Origin: Actinomadura hallensis
Lineage (GTDB): Bacteria; Actinomycetota; Actinomycetes; Streptosporangiales; Streptosporangiaceae
DNA: 64,000 nt
NCBI RefSeq assembly: GCF_006716765.1
Contig: NZ_VFPO01000001.1
Location: 4,464,001-4,528,000 of the forward strand
Direction of reading: 5' to 3'
Below the pieces are notes generated by a model. That model saw nothing but the letters and a program-made list of their open reading frames with translations, was not told the origin of the DNA and did no database searches. Every line of letters starts with the position of its first letter. Within the stretch, counting starts at the first letter, position 1. This document shows positions 43,555 through 57,273 of the stretch, one piece after another. The translations under genes were made by a program, and so were the position numbers.

Positions 43555-44820
43555 TCAGCGGTCCAGGGACTCCGAGATCTCGTCCGGGACCTCTGCGCGG
43601 ACCCCTTGGCGGTACTGCCTGTGCAGCCCGGTGAGGTAACGCTCGACCCCCTCGATGACGCGCGCCGTCCGGTAGGAGGGAAAGACGTCGAATCCGTGCT
43701 GGGCGCCCTGCATCTCGGCATAGACGACGGGTGCGGCGGAGACCGCCCGGAGCCGCTCGACGAACCGGCGCGCCTCCGCGGCGGGGATGAGCGAGTCGCG
43801 GCTCCCGTGGATGACGAAGAAGGGCGGCGCGTCCTCACGGACGTAGGTGACGGGCGAGGCCTCGGCGTACACGTCCTTGTTCTCGGCGAACGGCTTCTTG
43901 ACGACCATGCGCTCCATGAGGCGCGTGGACCCCATGGGGCGCGGCCACGGCCCTGCCTCGAAGAGGTTGTAGACGCCGTAGAACGGGACCGCGCCACGGA
44001 CGGTGGTGTCGACGTCCTCGAAGCCGGGCTGGAACTTCGGCGCGTTCGCGGTCAGCGCCACCAGCGCCGCGAGATGCCCGCCCGCCGAACCGCCCGTCAC
44101 GCACAGGAAGTCGGGGTCGGCGCCGTACTCCTCTGCGTGCTCCCTGTACCAGGCGATGAAGCGCTTGAGGTCGATCAGGTGGTCGGGCCAGGTGGCGCGG
44201 GGGCTGAGCCGGTAGTTGACGTTGAAGCCCGCCCATCCTTGGAGGGCCATGTGGTTCAGCAGCGGCAGCCCCTGCTCCCGCTTGTCCCCGATCACCCACG
44301 CCCCGCCGTGGATCTGCATGAGCCCTGGGAGCAGTCCGCCGTCAGGGGGGTCGCCGGAGGGGCGGAAGACGTCCAGCTTCAGCCGGAGCCCGCCGTCCTC
44401 GTGATAGACGACGTTGCGGTCGACGCGGACGCCCCTGCGCGGGATCAGGCACAGCGGCGGGACGATCAGGTGGAGCAGCGGGTACCGGGGGGCGCCTTCG
44501 GGGTCCAAGTCGAGTGGCGCGCCGCTGTCGCGAAGCGTGACGACCGTACGGCGGGACGCCGCGAGGGTGGCGGCGACGCCCGCCATGCCGAGGATCGCCA
44601 GGACGAACCCCGTCCGGCCTGCCCAGCCCTCCAGTCCGCCGGACATCGCCGTCAGCCCGGTGGCGGCCGCCCAGGTGACCAGGACGTGCGGCGCCATCTC
44701 GATCGTGAGCCAGCCGATGAAGAAGCTCGGCGCGAGCAGGACGGCGCCGCGCCGGGGCGCGTGCGCGTTGGCGGCGACCAGGGCGAACAGGATGCCGAGG
44801 CCGAGCATCAGGTAGGGCAT
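43555..44820 (-). CDS. Membrane-anchored HSL-type esterase
   Basis: About 421 residues. The N-terminus has three or four membrane helices (about 1-100), then an alpha/beta-hydrolase of the hormone-sensitive-lipase class. The oxyanion motif is QIHGGAWVIGD, the nucleophile is in VTGGSAGGHLAALVAL, the Asp is in IHGSRDSLIPAAEA and the His in GAQHGFDVFPSYR. The layout resembles mycobacterial LipO/LipN-like esterases that act at the membrane. ATG 44820 has GGGAG upstream. It is divergent from lhr, with a palindrome between. Confidence 0.82.
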   Translation of the reverse strand: MPYLMLGLGILFALVAANAHAPRRGAVLLAPSFFIGWLTIEMAPHVLVTWAAATGLTAMSGGLEGWAGRTGFVLAILGMAGVAATLAASRRTVVTLRDSGAPLDLDPEGAPRYPLLHLIVPPLCLIPRRGVRVDRNVVYHEDGGLRLKLDVFRPSGDPPDGGLLPGLMQIHGGAWVIGDKREQGLPLLNHMALQGWAGFNVNYRLSPRATWPDHLIDLKRFIAWYREHAEEYGADPDFLCVTGGSAGGHLAALVALTANAPKFQPGFEDVDTTVRGAVPFYGVYNLFEAGPWPRPMGSTRLMERMVVKKPFAENKDVYAEASPVTYVREDAPPFFVIHGSRDSLIPAAEARRFVERLRAVSAAPVVYAEMQGAQHGFDVFPSYRTARVIEGVERYLTGLHRQYRQGVRAEVPDEISESLDR

Positions 44821-44861
44821 CGCGACTCCCGGGGCGAGCGTCCTGAGCCTCAACCATGCCC

Positions 44862-44882
44862 TTACAAGCGCTTGCTTACAAT
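44862..44882. promoter_or_regulatory. lhr promoter region with CAAGCGCTTG palindrome
   Basis: CAAGCGCTTG (44865-44874) is a perfect 10-bp palindrome of the TetR-operator kind. It lies just upstream of TACAAT (44877-44882), a good -10 for lhr with a leader of about 50 bases. TTACAA is also repeated (44862 and 44876). A repressor bound here would block lhr and perhaps the divergent esterase. Confidence 0.5.
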
Positions 44883-44938
44883 GTGACGCGCACCACGTCC
44901 TGGCCCGAACTGTCGGACGCACGAGGCAGTATGGCGGC

Positions 44939-49609
<4,671 letters not shown>

Positions 49610-49750
49610 CCCGGCGCCCGGCGCAGCGCCACGGGAACAGCACCGCGCTGACGCCGGCCTGCACCGCGAGGGTCTCGGGCAGCGCGATGCCCGGTCTCGT
49701 GCGCCGCTCCACCAGGGTCGCGGCCGCGGGCGGTTCCGCGGGGTGAGGCG

Positions 49751-52114
49751 TCAGCGGCGGCGGCGCCTGAACATGGAGATCAGGCCGCGCAGCGCCCGCT
49801 CGTCCAGGGAGCCGAAGGGGTTGTCGTGGACGAGGTACGTCCACGTCGCCGACGGCCGCTTGACCCCGGCGGAGTCCAGGTCGATGCCGTCCTCGGTGGC
49901 GGTGAGCGCCTCGAACGCGGCGACGGCGCGCTTCCGGGCGTCCGCGAGGAGCCGCTTGCCGGCCGGGACGGCCTCCCGGTTGAACTCCATCAGCGGATCG
50001 AGGCCGCGGCCCAGGGACCGCAGGTGGATGCCCTCGCGCAGGTCGGCGAGGAACGCGAGGTGCTCGGCCCAGCACCGGTCGAGCTGGTAGAGGACGACCT
50101 GGCGCGCCGCGGCCGCCACCGCCTCCGGGCCCGCGATCTCGGTGAGCTCGGCGTGCCGTTCGGGCGCGTCGGCCGCCATGGCCCGGTCGGCGGCGTCGCC
50201 GTGCAGCACCGCGTCGCGCTCGGCCAGCAGCTCGCGGCGCTGCAGGCCGATCAGCTGGTTGTAGCGCCAGGTGTTGCGGTGCAGTTCGAGGGCGACGCCT
50301 TCGGCGACGCGCTGGGCGTGCCCCACGATCCAGTGCGCGCCCTTGTCGGTGATGAGCCCGTCCTCGTCGGCGGCGGCCTTCGTCTTCTCGTCGGGCGCGT
50401 AGCGGGTGACGAGATCGTCCTGGAGGCTGGTGAAGAACACCGAGGCGCCGGGGTCGCCCTGGCGGCCGGCGCGGCCGCGGAGCTGGTCGTCGAGGCGGCT
50501 GCTGTGGTAGCGGCCGGTCCCGATGACCAGGAGGCCGCCCGCCGCCGCGACCCGGTCGTGGTCGCCTCCCCGGGCCTCGGCGGCCGCGGTGCCGGGCGCC
50601 GCGGTACCGGACGCCGCGGTGCCGCCGGAGTCCCGGGCGGGGCTGCCGCCGAGGCGGATGTCGGTGCCGCGCCCGGCCATCTGGGTGGAGACGGTGATCG
50701 CGCCGTACGCGCCCGCCTCGGCGATGATCGCGGCCTCCTCGGCGTCGTTCTTGGCGTTGAGCACGACCGGGTCGAGGCCGGCGCGGCGCAGGCGGCGCGC
50801 CAGCCGCTCGGACTCGGCGACGTCGCCGGTGCCGACCAGCACCGGGCGGCCGGCGGCGTGCGCGGCGGAGATCTCCTCGACGAGCGCGACCTCCTTGTCG
50901 GCGGCGGTCGCGTAGAGGCGGTCGGGCCGGTCCTCGCGGACGCACGGCCGGTTCGGCGGGATCACCGCGATCTGCAGCGAGTAGAACTCGGTGAGCTGCT
51001 CGGCGACGGCCATCGCCGTGCCGGTCATGCCGCACCGGACCGGGTAGCGCCCGACCAGCTCCTGGACGGTGATCGAGTCGAGGATCTCGCCGCTGGGCGA
51101 GGCCTCCAGCGCCTCCTTCGCCTCGACCGCGGCCTGCAGGCCGTCCGGCCAGCGCTGCAGCAGCGCCACCCGCCCCCGCGACTCGCTGATCAGCTTCACC
51201 GCGCCGTCGCGGACGATGTAGTCCACGTCGCGGTGCAGCAGGACCTCGGCGTGCAGCGCCACGTTCACCGCGGTGAGGGTGCGCAGGTTCTCGGGCGCGT
51301 ACAGGTCGACGCCGAGGACGCGCTCCACCTCCTGGGCGCCCGCCGCGGTGAGCTGGACGTTGCGCGCCTCCTCGTCGGTGGAGTAGTGCAGGCCGGGCCG
51401 CAGCCGCCGGACGAGGTCGGCGTACCGGGGCTCGGCGGAGTCGAGGTCGGCGGCGCCCGCGAGGACGAGCGGGACCATCGCCTCGTCCACCAGCACCGAG
51501 TCGGCCTCGTCGATCAGCGCGACGGAGGGCTCAGGCTGCACGAGGTCCTCCGGGGAGGTGGCGAGCCGGTCCCGCAGCAGGTCGAACCCGATCTCGCTGA
51601 CCGGCGCGTACGTCACGTCCGCCCGGTACGCCTCGCGCCGCTCGCCGGGCGTGGAGGACTGCCCGATCCAGCCGGTCGTCACGCCCATCAGCCGGTACAG
51701 CGGGCCCATCCACTCGGCGTCGCGGCGCGCGAGGTAGTCGTTGACCGACATCACGTGCACCCGGTGCCCGCGCAGCGCGTACCCGGCGGCGGCCAGGGCT
51801 CCGGCGAGGGTCTTGCCCTCACCGGTCGCCATCTCCGCGACGTGCCCGGACAGCAGGGCCAGCGTCCCGACGAGCTGCACGTCGTAGGGCCGCTCCCCGA
51901 GCGCCCGGCGGGCGGCCTCGCGCCCGAGCGCGCACAGTTCCGCGAGGTCCTCCTCCTCGCGGAGGACGGCCACGGCGGCGGTCAGCTCCTCGTCCGTCAG
52001 CTTCCGGACGCGGGACTCGCGCCGCCCCGCCTCCTCCACCACGGCGCGGAAGGGCGCGAGGTCGACGCTGCCCGGCTTCTGCACGAGCCGCCGCAGGCGG
52101 TCACGCAGCGCCAT
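49751..52114 (-). CDS. secA2: Accessory preprotein translocase ATPase SecA2
   Basis: About 787 residues, shorter than SecA1 and lacking its C-terminal zinc-binding tail, as expected for SecA2. It has Walker A MATGEGKTLAGALAA, Walker B VALIDEADSVLVDEA, and helicase motifs VSTQMAGRGTDIRLGG and QLRGRAGRQGDPG. An Ala/Gly/Thr-rich insert (DSGGTAASGTAAPGT) sits between the last two. SecA2 exports a subset of proteins through SecYEG. ATG 52114 is preferred to TTG 52132. No dedicated SecY2-type partner is nearby. It converges on lhr. Confidence 0.9.
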   Translation of the reverse strand: MALRDRLRRLVQKPGSVDLAPFRAVVEEAGRRESRVRKLTDEELTAAVAVLREEEDLAELCALGREAARRALGERPYDVQLVGTLALLSGHVAEMATGEGKTLAGALAAAGYALRGHRVHVMSVNDYLARRDAEWMGPLYRLMGVTTGWIGQSSTPGERREAYRADVTYAPVSEIGFDLLRDRLATSPEDLVQPEPSVALIDEADSVLVDEAMVPLVLAGAADLDSAEPRYADLVRRLRPGLHYSTDEEARNVQLTAAGAQEVERVLGVDLYAPENLRTLTAVNVALHAEVLLHRDVDYIVRDGAVKLISESRGRVALLQRWPDGLQAAVEAKEALEASPSGEILDSITVQELVGRYPVRCGMTGTAMAVAEQLTEFYSLQIAVIPPNRPCVREDRPDRLYATAADKEVALVEEISAAHAAGRPVLVGTGDVAESERLARRLRRAGLDPVVLNAKNDAEEAAIIAEAGAYGAITVSTQMAGRGTDIRLGGSPARDSGGTAASGTAAPGTAAAEARGGDHDRVAAAGGLLVIGTGRYHSSRLDDQLRGRAGRQGDPGASVFFTSLQDDLVTRYAPDEKTKAAADEDGLITDKGAHWIVGHAQRVAEGVALELHRNTWRYNQLIGLQRRELLAERDAVLHGDAADRAMAADAPERHAELTEIAGPEAVAAAARQVVLYQLDRCWAEHLAFLADLREGIHLRSLGRGLDPLMEFNREAVPAGKRLLADARKRAVAAFEALTATEDGIDLDSAGVKRPSATWTYLVHDNPFGSLDERALRGLISMFRRRRR

Positions 52115-52353
52115 GGCGCTGCCCAGGTCCAAGGGTCACGGGTTCTCTCCCACGGGCGGGTACGGCAATGCGTTCCCCACAATGATCCCAGGGCCGGGGC
52201 CCTGACCGTCACGGTGTGCTCTCCGCTGTTGGTCTGACCCCGATTTCATTCCTCCGACGGATTCGCGGGCCCCCTCGCGTCTGGGAACATGGACGCATCA
52301 CGGGGTTTGCGGTGGCAAGGGGAGACAGAGCCACCGCGGAACGGGGTTCTCGC

Positions 52354-52485
52354 ATGACACCTACGGCACGCAAGGCCGCCGCGGACCGGCGCAGGCGCCA
52401 GGTCATCAGCAGGACGCTCCTCGACCGCGCGCTGCGCGATCCGCGGCGCGGCCAGGAGCGGACCGTCGCGGCGGCCGCCAAGTAA
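52354..52485 (+). CDS. Small basic ORF, 43 aa, unknown
   Basis: MTPTARKAAADRRRRQVISR then a short acidic/basic helix and AAAAK tail. Third codon positions are almost all G or C, and a very strong terminator follows 42 bases after the stop, so it is probably expressed. The ribosome binding site is weak (GGGG ten bases upstream). It could be a nucleic-acid-binding or ribosome-associated peptide by charge alone. No family is recognised. Confidence 0.5.
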   Translation: MTPTARKAAADRRRRQVISRTLLDRALRDPRRGQERTVAAAAK

Positions 52486-52526
52486 CGGCCGCCGAGCGGC
52501 GACGGAAGCACGAGACCGGAAACGCC

Positions 52527-52562
52527 GGAAGGGCGCCTCCGCCGACGCGGAGGCGCCCTTCC
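52527..52562. terminator. Very strong 16-bp stem terminator
   Basis: Perfect 16-bp inverted repeat: left arm 52527-52542 (GGAAGGGCGCCTCCGC), loop CGAC, right arm 52547-52562. It lies between the small basic ORF and the convergent ROK gene and can serve both. Confidence 0.88.
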
Positions 52563-52570
52563 GCGTTCCC

Positions 52571-52610
52571 GGGACCTCGCCGTCCGGGACCTCGCCGTCC
52601 GGGACATCGG
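52571..52610. repeat. 15-bp tandem repeat, 2.7 copies
   Basis: GGGACCTCGCCGTCC at 52571-52585 and 52586-52600, then the partial copy GGGACATCGG. It sits just beyond the strong terminator, in non-coding sequence before the ROK stop. Confidence 0.6.
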
Positions 52611-52657
52611 CCGGCTCGACGGGCGTCGCGCACCGGCAGCGGACGCGCCGGCACGTT

Positions 52658-53884
52658 CTACGGCGTCCCCGAGGCCGAGAAGACGTCGTCGCGGGCCCGC
52701 TGGAGCGCCGCGTGCAGCGCGCCGCGCAGGACCGGGTTGCCCTCGACGCCCGTCACCGCCACGGCGGGACGCGTCGGGCTGATACGTCCGACGATCTCCT
52801 CGATGCGGGTCGCGAGGGGCAGCCCGCCCGCGCGGCCGAGGCTGCCCGACAGCACGACGAGGCCGGGGTCGAGGATGATGTTGACCGACGTCACGCCGTA
52901 GGAGATGCGGCGGGCCAGCTCGTCGAGGAAGGCGCCGCCGCGGTCCTCGTCGGCGGCGGCCGCGCGGACGCAGTCGATCGCGGTCGGCTCGGCGATCCCG
53001 TGCTCGTGGGCGAGGGCGCGGACCCCGTCCGCGCCGACCAGGGCGCCGTAGCCGCCGGCGAGGGTCGGGATGCCCCACGACGTCGACTCGGTGACGCCCT
53101 CGTCGGCGGGGCCGCGCCGGGCCGCGCCGAAGGGCAGCGGCGCCCCGGGGACCGGCAGGTAGCCGATCTCGCCGGCGCCGCCGGACCGGCCGCGGTGCAG
53201 CCGGCCGCCCAGCATCACCGACATGCCCATGCCGCGGTCGAGCCACATGAGGGCGAAGTCGTCGGAGCCCTGCGCGGCGCCGTACGCGCGCTCGGCGATG
53301 GCGGCGAGGTTGACGTCGTTCTCTATCGTCACCGGACGCCGCAGGTCGGTGCGCAGCGCGGCGAGGACGCCCTCGTGCCAGGCGGGCAGGTCGAACGAGA
53401 ACTGGACGTCGCCGGACGCCGGATCGACCACGCCCGGGGTGCCGATCACGAAGGAGTGCAGCTTCGACAACGCCACCTTCGCCGAGCGGCACGCCTTGGC
53501 GACGGCGCTGTGCACCGTCTTCACCGGGTCGTCGGCGCCGTTCGGGTCCACGGTGACCTGGGCGGCGACGGCGCCGGTGATGTCGGCGACCCCGGCGGTG
53601 ACGCCGTCCGGCCCGACCTCCAGGCCCGCGACGTAGGCGCTGGACGGGACGACGGCGTACAGCGCGGCGTTCGGCCCGCGTCCCCCCGCCTGCGACCCCA
53701 CGACCTCGACCAGCCCGCGGTCCTCCAGCCGGGACAGCAGCTGGGACGCGGTGACCTTGGACAACCCGGTGCGCTCGCCGATCTGCGCGCGGGTCAGCGG
53801 GCCCTGCGCGACGAGCAGGTCCAGCGCCGCGCGGTCGTTGAGCTCACGCAGCAGCCTCGGCGTTCCCGGGCGCTTGGCGGCCAT
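52658..53884 (-). CDS. ROK-family transcriptional regulator
   Basis: 408 residues. A MarR-like winged helix at the N-terminus (about 10-70, TRAQIGERTGLSKVTASQLLSRL) precedes a ROK sugar-kinase-like domain (about 80-400) with VGPDGVTAGVADITG, IGTPGVVDPASG and RSGGAGEIGYLPV. The zinc-binding cysteine motif common in ROK proteins (CxCGxxGC) is absent, so it is a regulator without the usual metal site. It is divergent from the amino-sugar transport cluster and most likely represses it until a sugar ligand binds. Confidence 0.9.
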   Translation of the reverse strand: MAAKRPGTPRLLRELNDRAALDLLVAQGPLTRAQIGERTGLSKVTASQLLSRLEDRGLVEVVGSQAGGRGPNAALYAVVPSSAYVAGLEVGPDGVTAGVADITGAVAAQVTVDPNGADDPVKTVHSAVAKACRSAKVALSKLHSFVIGTPGVVDPASGDVQFSFDLPAWHEGVLAALRTDLRRPVTIENDVNLAAIAERAYGAAQGSDDFALMWLDRGMGMSVMLGGRLHRGRSGGAGEIGYLPVPGAPLPFGAARRGPADEGVTESTSWGIPTLAGGYGALVGADGVRALAHEHGIAEPTAIDCVRAAAADEDRGGAFLDELARRISYGVTSVNIILDPGLVVLSGSLGRAGGLPLATRIEEIVGRISPTRPAVAVTGVEGNPVLRGALHAALQRARDDVFSASGTP

Positions 53885-53925
53885 TCGGTGCCCCCTCGAA
53901 GTCTCAATCCGCTAACGAGCAGTTT

Positions 53926-53950
53926 TGTTTAGGAAAGTTTCTTGTTAGTT
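53926..53950. promoter_or_regulatory. Candidate ROK operator
   Basis: GTTTAGGAAAGTTTCTTGTTAG holds the dyad GAAA-G-TTTC inside an AT-rich island that contrasts with the surrounding GC. Similar TTAGGAAA-type sites precede ROK-controlled genes in actinomycetes. It lies about 40 bases before the ROK start and 190 before the solute-binding gene. Confidence 0.55.
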
Positions 53951-54138
53951 TACGCCCAGGCGCCGACCGGTCCGTACCCCGGGCAGGGGGCGCTCGCAGA
54001 GCGCCGACTGGCGAGCAGGGCGCCCGCGTGCGATGCGAACGCGAGAGGGGCATGGCTGGGACCTTAGAGGGTCCGCGCCCCGCCCACTCGCACCGCAGGC
54101 CACAAGGCCACGTGACGCGATGCCGGAAAGGATTCCGC

Positions 54139-55404
54139 ATGAAGTACATCAAGGTGGCGGCCGCGGCGGCCGCGATCGTCCTGGCGGCCGCGGCCTGCGG
54201 CGGCGGAGACGGCGACGAGGCGGGCGGCGAGTCCCCCGCGAAGCTCAAGGTCTGGATGATGGGCGACGGAACGCCGGAGCAGACGGAGTTCCTCGACGCC
54301 GTCGAGGCCGACTTCAAGGCCGAGCATCCCGAGACCGACGTCGAGATCAAGTACGTGCCCTGGCCACAGGTCGCCACCACCTTCCAGAGGGCGGCCGCCG
54401 GCGGCGAGGGCCCCGACGTGACCGAGCTGGGCAACACCGACGTCCAGTCCCACATCGCCCAGGGCAACCTCGCCGACATCACCGAGGAGTTCAAGGGCTG
54501 GGAGGACGGCAAGACCCTCAACAAGACCGCTCTCGGCAACGACCAGGCGGACGGCAAGACCTACGCGGTGCCGTGGTACGGCGGCGTGCGGGGCGTCTGG
54601 TACCGCACCGACTGGTTCGAGGAACTGAACATCGAGACGCCGAAGACCTGGGCGGAGCTGACCGCCGCGGCGAAGAAGATCCAGGAGGCCAAGAAGGTCC
54701 CCGGCATCGGCGTTCCCAGCGACCAGACCAACGCGCTGCTCAGCTTCATCTGGGGCAACCAGGGCGCCGTGGCCGTCCAGGACGGCGACGGCTGGAAGGG
54801 GCAGCTCGACCAGCCGCAGGCCGTCGAGGCGGTCGAGTACTACGCCGGGCTCGTCTCCAAGGAGAAGGTCGCCCCCGAGAAGTACATCGGCAAGAACGAG
54901 CTGGAGGGCCCGCAGCGCGACTTCGCACTCGGCAAGCTCGGCATGTACATCGACGGGAGCTGGGCGCTCAAGGAGATGAAGAAGATCTCCGACAAGGACG
55001 CCGACAAGTGGGGCGTCTTCCCGATCCCCAGCAAGAACGGCGGCAACGCCCCGGTCATGGCGGGAGGCTCCGACCTCGCCGTCTGGGCGGACACCAAGGC
55101 CAAGGCAGCGGCGTTCGACTACATCACGATCCTGAACAACGCCAAGCACGCCAAGGCCTGGGCCGACTACAGCGGCTTCTCGTCCATGCGCTCGGACGTG
55201 AAGTTCTCCGACCCGAAGCTCGCGGTCTTCACCGAGATCGCCGCCAACACCCAGTTCCCGCCGATCAGCGCGGGCTGGGGCGAGTTCGAGCAGGCCAAGA
55301 AGGTGCTGCCGAACGCGGTCAAGGCGATCATGCAGGGCGCGCCGGCGGCGGAGGAGATGAAGAAGGCGAACGAGCAGGCCAACACGCTGCTCAACGCCTC
55401 CTAG
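54139..55404 (+). CDS. Sugar ABC importer substrate-binding lipoprotein
   Basis: 421 residues of the SBP_bac_1 family. A signal peptide ends in lipobox LAAAAC. The mature protein begins KLKVWMMGDGTPEQTEFLDAVEADF, with the usual WYRTDWFEELNIETPKTWAEL and FALGKLGMYIDGSW blocks of maltose/chito-oligosaccharide receptors. GGAAAGGA precedes ATG 54139. Partners are two permeases and a GH3 hexosaminidase, which points to N-acetylglucosamine-containing sugars. Specificity is inferred from context only. Confidence 0.9.
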   Translation: MKYIKVAAAAAAIVLAAAACGGGDGDEAGGESPAKLKVWMMGDGTPEQTEFLDAVEADFKAEHPETDVEIKYVPWPQVATTFQRAAAGGEGPDVTELGNTDVQSHIAQGNLADITEEFKGWEDGKTLNKTALGNDQADGKTYAVPWYGGVRGVWYRTDWFEELNIETPKTWAELTAAAKKIQEAKKVPGIGVPSDQTNALLSFIWGNQGAVAVQDGDGWKGQLDQPQAVEAVEYYAGLVSKEKVAPEKYIGKNELEGPQRDFALGKLGMYIDGSWALKEMKKISDKDADKWGVFPIPSKNGGNAPVMAGGSDLAVWADTKAKAAAFDYITILNNAKHAKAWADYSGFSSMRSDVKFSDPKLAVFTEIAANTQFPPISAGWGEFEQAKKVLPNAVKAIMQGAPAAEEMKKANEQANTLLNAS

Positions 55405-55441
55405 ACCGCCGTCCCGTGTCCCTCGCCTGATGGGAACGTCC

Positions 55442-56413
55442 ATGCTCGACACCGCACCCGCGGTGCGGCGGCCGCCCGGCCGGAGATCCTCCGGCCGGGC
55501 GCGCCCCCGCCGCAGGCCGCACCTCGGCCCCTACCTGCTGATCGCGCCCACCGTCGCCGTGATCGCCGTCCTGATGTTCTGGCCGATGATCCAGATCGGG
55601 ATCATGTCGTTCCAGAAGGTCGGCAACCGCCAGCTGCGCGGCGAGCCCGCCGAGCAGGTGGGCACGGAGAACTTCGAGAAGATCCTCGGGGACCCGTTCT
55701 TCTGGCAGACCGTCAAGCACACCGTGCTGTTCGCCGTCGTCGCGGTGAGCCTCACCCTCGTCGTCGGGACGCTGGTCGGGCTCCTGCTCAACAAGCTGGG
55801 CAAGCGGATGTCGGCCTTCGTCGCCGGCGGCGTGATGATCGCCTGGGCGACCCCGCCGGTCACCGCCGCGATCATCTTCTCCTGGCTGTTCGGCTCGACC
55901 GGCGGCCTGGTCAACTGGGCCCTCGACCTGCTGCCCGACGCCCTCGTCGGCGGCGGCTGGAGCGACCACAACTGGTTCGCGACGCCGCTGTCCACCTACA
56001 CCGTCCTCACCGTGTGCGTCGTGTGGCAGGCGTGCCCGTTCATCGCCGTGTCGGTCCTGGCGGGGCTGAAGAGCATCCCGGGCGAGCTGTACGAGGCGGC
56101 CCGGGTGGACGGTTCGGGCCCGTGGCGGACGTTCTGGAGCATCACCTACCCGATGCTCAAGCCGATCTTCCTGGTGCTGCTCGTCATGTCGATCATCTGG
56201 GACTTCAAGGTCTTCACCCAGCTGTTCATCATGTCCGGGATGGCGAACCGCGACGCGTTCAACCTGTCGCTCTACGCCTACTCCGAGGCGTTCGGCTCGC
56301 TGAACCCGAAGCTCGGCATGGGATCGGCGATCGCGCTCGTCCTGACGATGATCCTGCTCGTGGTGACCGCCCTCTACGTGCGCGTCATGGTCCGGCAGGG
56401 GGAGACCGAATGA
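55442..56413 (+). CDS. Sugar ABC importer permease, MalF type
   Basis: About 323 residues, six membrane helices. The Arg-rich N-terminus precedes PYLLIAPTVAVIAVLMFWP; the EAA loop is ELYEAARVDGSGPWRTFWSITYPMLKP. Starts ATG 55442 or ATG 55430 are possible; GGGAAC before 55442 favours it slightly. Its stop overlaps the next permease (ATGA). There is no ATPase gene in the cluster; a shared MsiK-type ATPase elsewhere is expected. Confidence 0.9.
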   Translation: MLDTAPAVRRPPGRRSSGRARPRRRPHLGPYLLIAPTVAVIAVLMFWPMIQIGIMSFQKVGNRQLRGEPAEQVGTENFEKILGDPFFWQTVKHTVLFAVVAVSLTLVVGTLVGLLLNKLGKRMSAFVAGGVMIAWATPPVTAAIIFSWLFGSTGGLVNWALDLLPDALVGGGWSDHNWFATPLSTYTVLTVCVVWQACPFIAVSVLAGLKSIPGELYEAARVDGSGPWRTFWSITYPMLKPIFLVLLVMSIIWDFKVFTQLFIMSGMANRDAFNLSLYAYSEAFGSLNPKLGMGSAIALVLTMILLVVTALYVRVMVRQGETE

Positions 56414-57273
56414 GGCTCATGACCGTCGGGCGGCCGGGCCGCGTCGTCCGGAAGATCATCCTGAACGGGACGGGGCTGCTGGTCTTCGCCGTCGCGGTCT
56501 TCCCCGTCTTCTGGATGGCCTCGACCGCGTTCAAGCCCAACACCGAGATCTTCAGCACGACGCCGAAGCCGCTGCCGCTCGACCCGACGCTGGAGCACTT
56601 CGACTTCGTGCTGAACGGCCGCATCGCCGAGGTCTCCTTCTGGGAGTACTTCCGCAACAGCGCGCTGCTCGCCGTCGTCACCGTCCTGGTGTCGAGCCTG
56701 CTCGCGCTGACGGCCGCGACCGCCGTGGCCCGCTTCCGGTTCCGGTTCCGCACCACCTTCCTGATCATGCTGATCGTGGTGCAGATGGTGCCGCTGGAGG
56801 CGCTGGTCATCCCGCTGTTCCTGGACCTGAAGTCGCTGAACCTGCTCAACAGCCTCGGCGGGCTCGCGCTCGTCTACATCGGCTTCGCCGTGCCGTTCGC
56901 GATCTGGATGCTGCGCGGATTCGTCGCCGCGGTGCCGCGCGAACTGGAGGAGGCCGCCGCCATCGACGGCGCCGGGCCGGTCCGGACGTTCTTCACCGTC
57001 CTGCTCCCGCTCGTCGCGCCCGGACTCGTCGCGACCAGCATCTTCTCCTTCATCACCGCCTGGAACGAGTTCATCTTCGCCTACACGTTCCTGAACGACC
57101 AGGACAAGTACACCCTGCCGATCATGCTGCAGTTCTTCTTCGGCCGCAGCGGCAACGCCTGGGGGCCCATCATGGCAGCGTCCACGCTGCTCACCATTCC
57201 CGTCATCGCCTTCTTCCTGCTCGTCCAGCGCCGCATGGTGTCCGGCCTCACCGCCGGGGCGGTGAAGGGGTGA
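56410..57273 (+). CDS. Sugar ABC importer permease, MalG type
   Basis: 287 residues, six membrane helices. VFPVFWMASTAFKPNTEIF near the N-terminus and the EAA loop ELEEAAAIDGAGPVRTFFTVLLPLVAPG are typical of MalG/LacG. It overlaps both neighbours by four bases (ATGA before, GTGA after), so the permease pair and the hydrolase are made together. Confidence 0.92.
   Translation: MRLMTVGRPGRVVRKIILNGTGLLVFAVAVFPVFWMASTAFKPNTEIFSTTPKPLPLDPTLEHFDFVLNGRIAEVSFWEYFRNSALLAVVTVLVSSLLALTAATAVARFRFRFRTTFLIMLIVVQMVPLEALVIPLFLDLKSLNLLNSLGGLALVYIGFAVPFAIWMLRGFVAAVPRELEEAAAIDGAGPVRTFFTVLLPLVAPGLVATSIFSFITAWNEFIFAYTFLNDQDKYTLPIMLQFFFGRSGNAWGPIMAASTLLTIPVIAFFLLVQRRMVSGLTAGAVKG

Noticed and set aside
49610-49750. 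Possible gene fragment between lhr and secA2
   Set aside because: A leftward frame reads with G/C third positions (LVERRTRPGIALPETLAVQA), but it has no start, no ribosome site and only about 45 codons; in DNA this rich in GC such frames are common.
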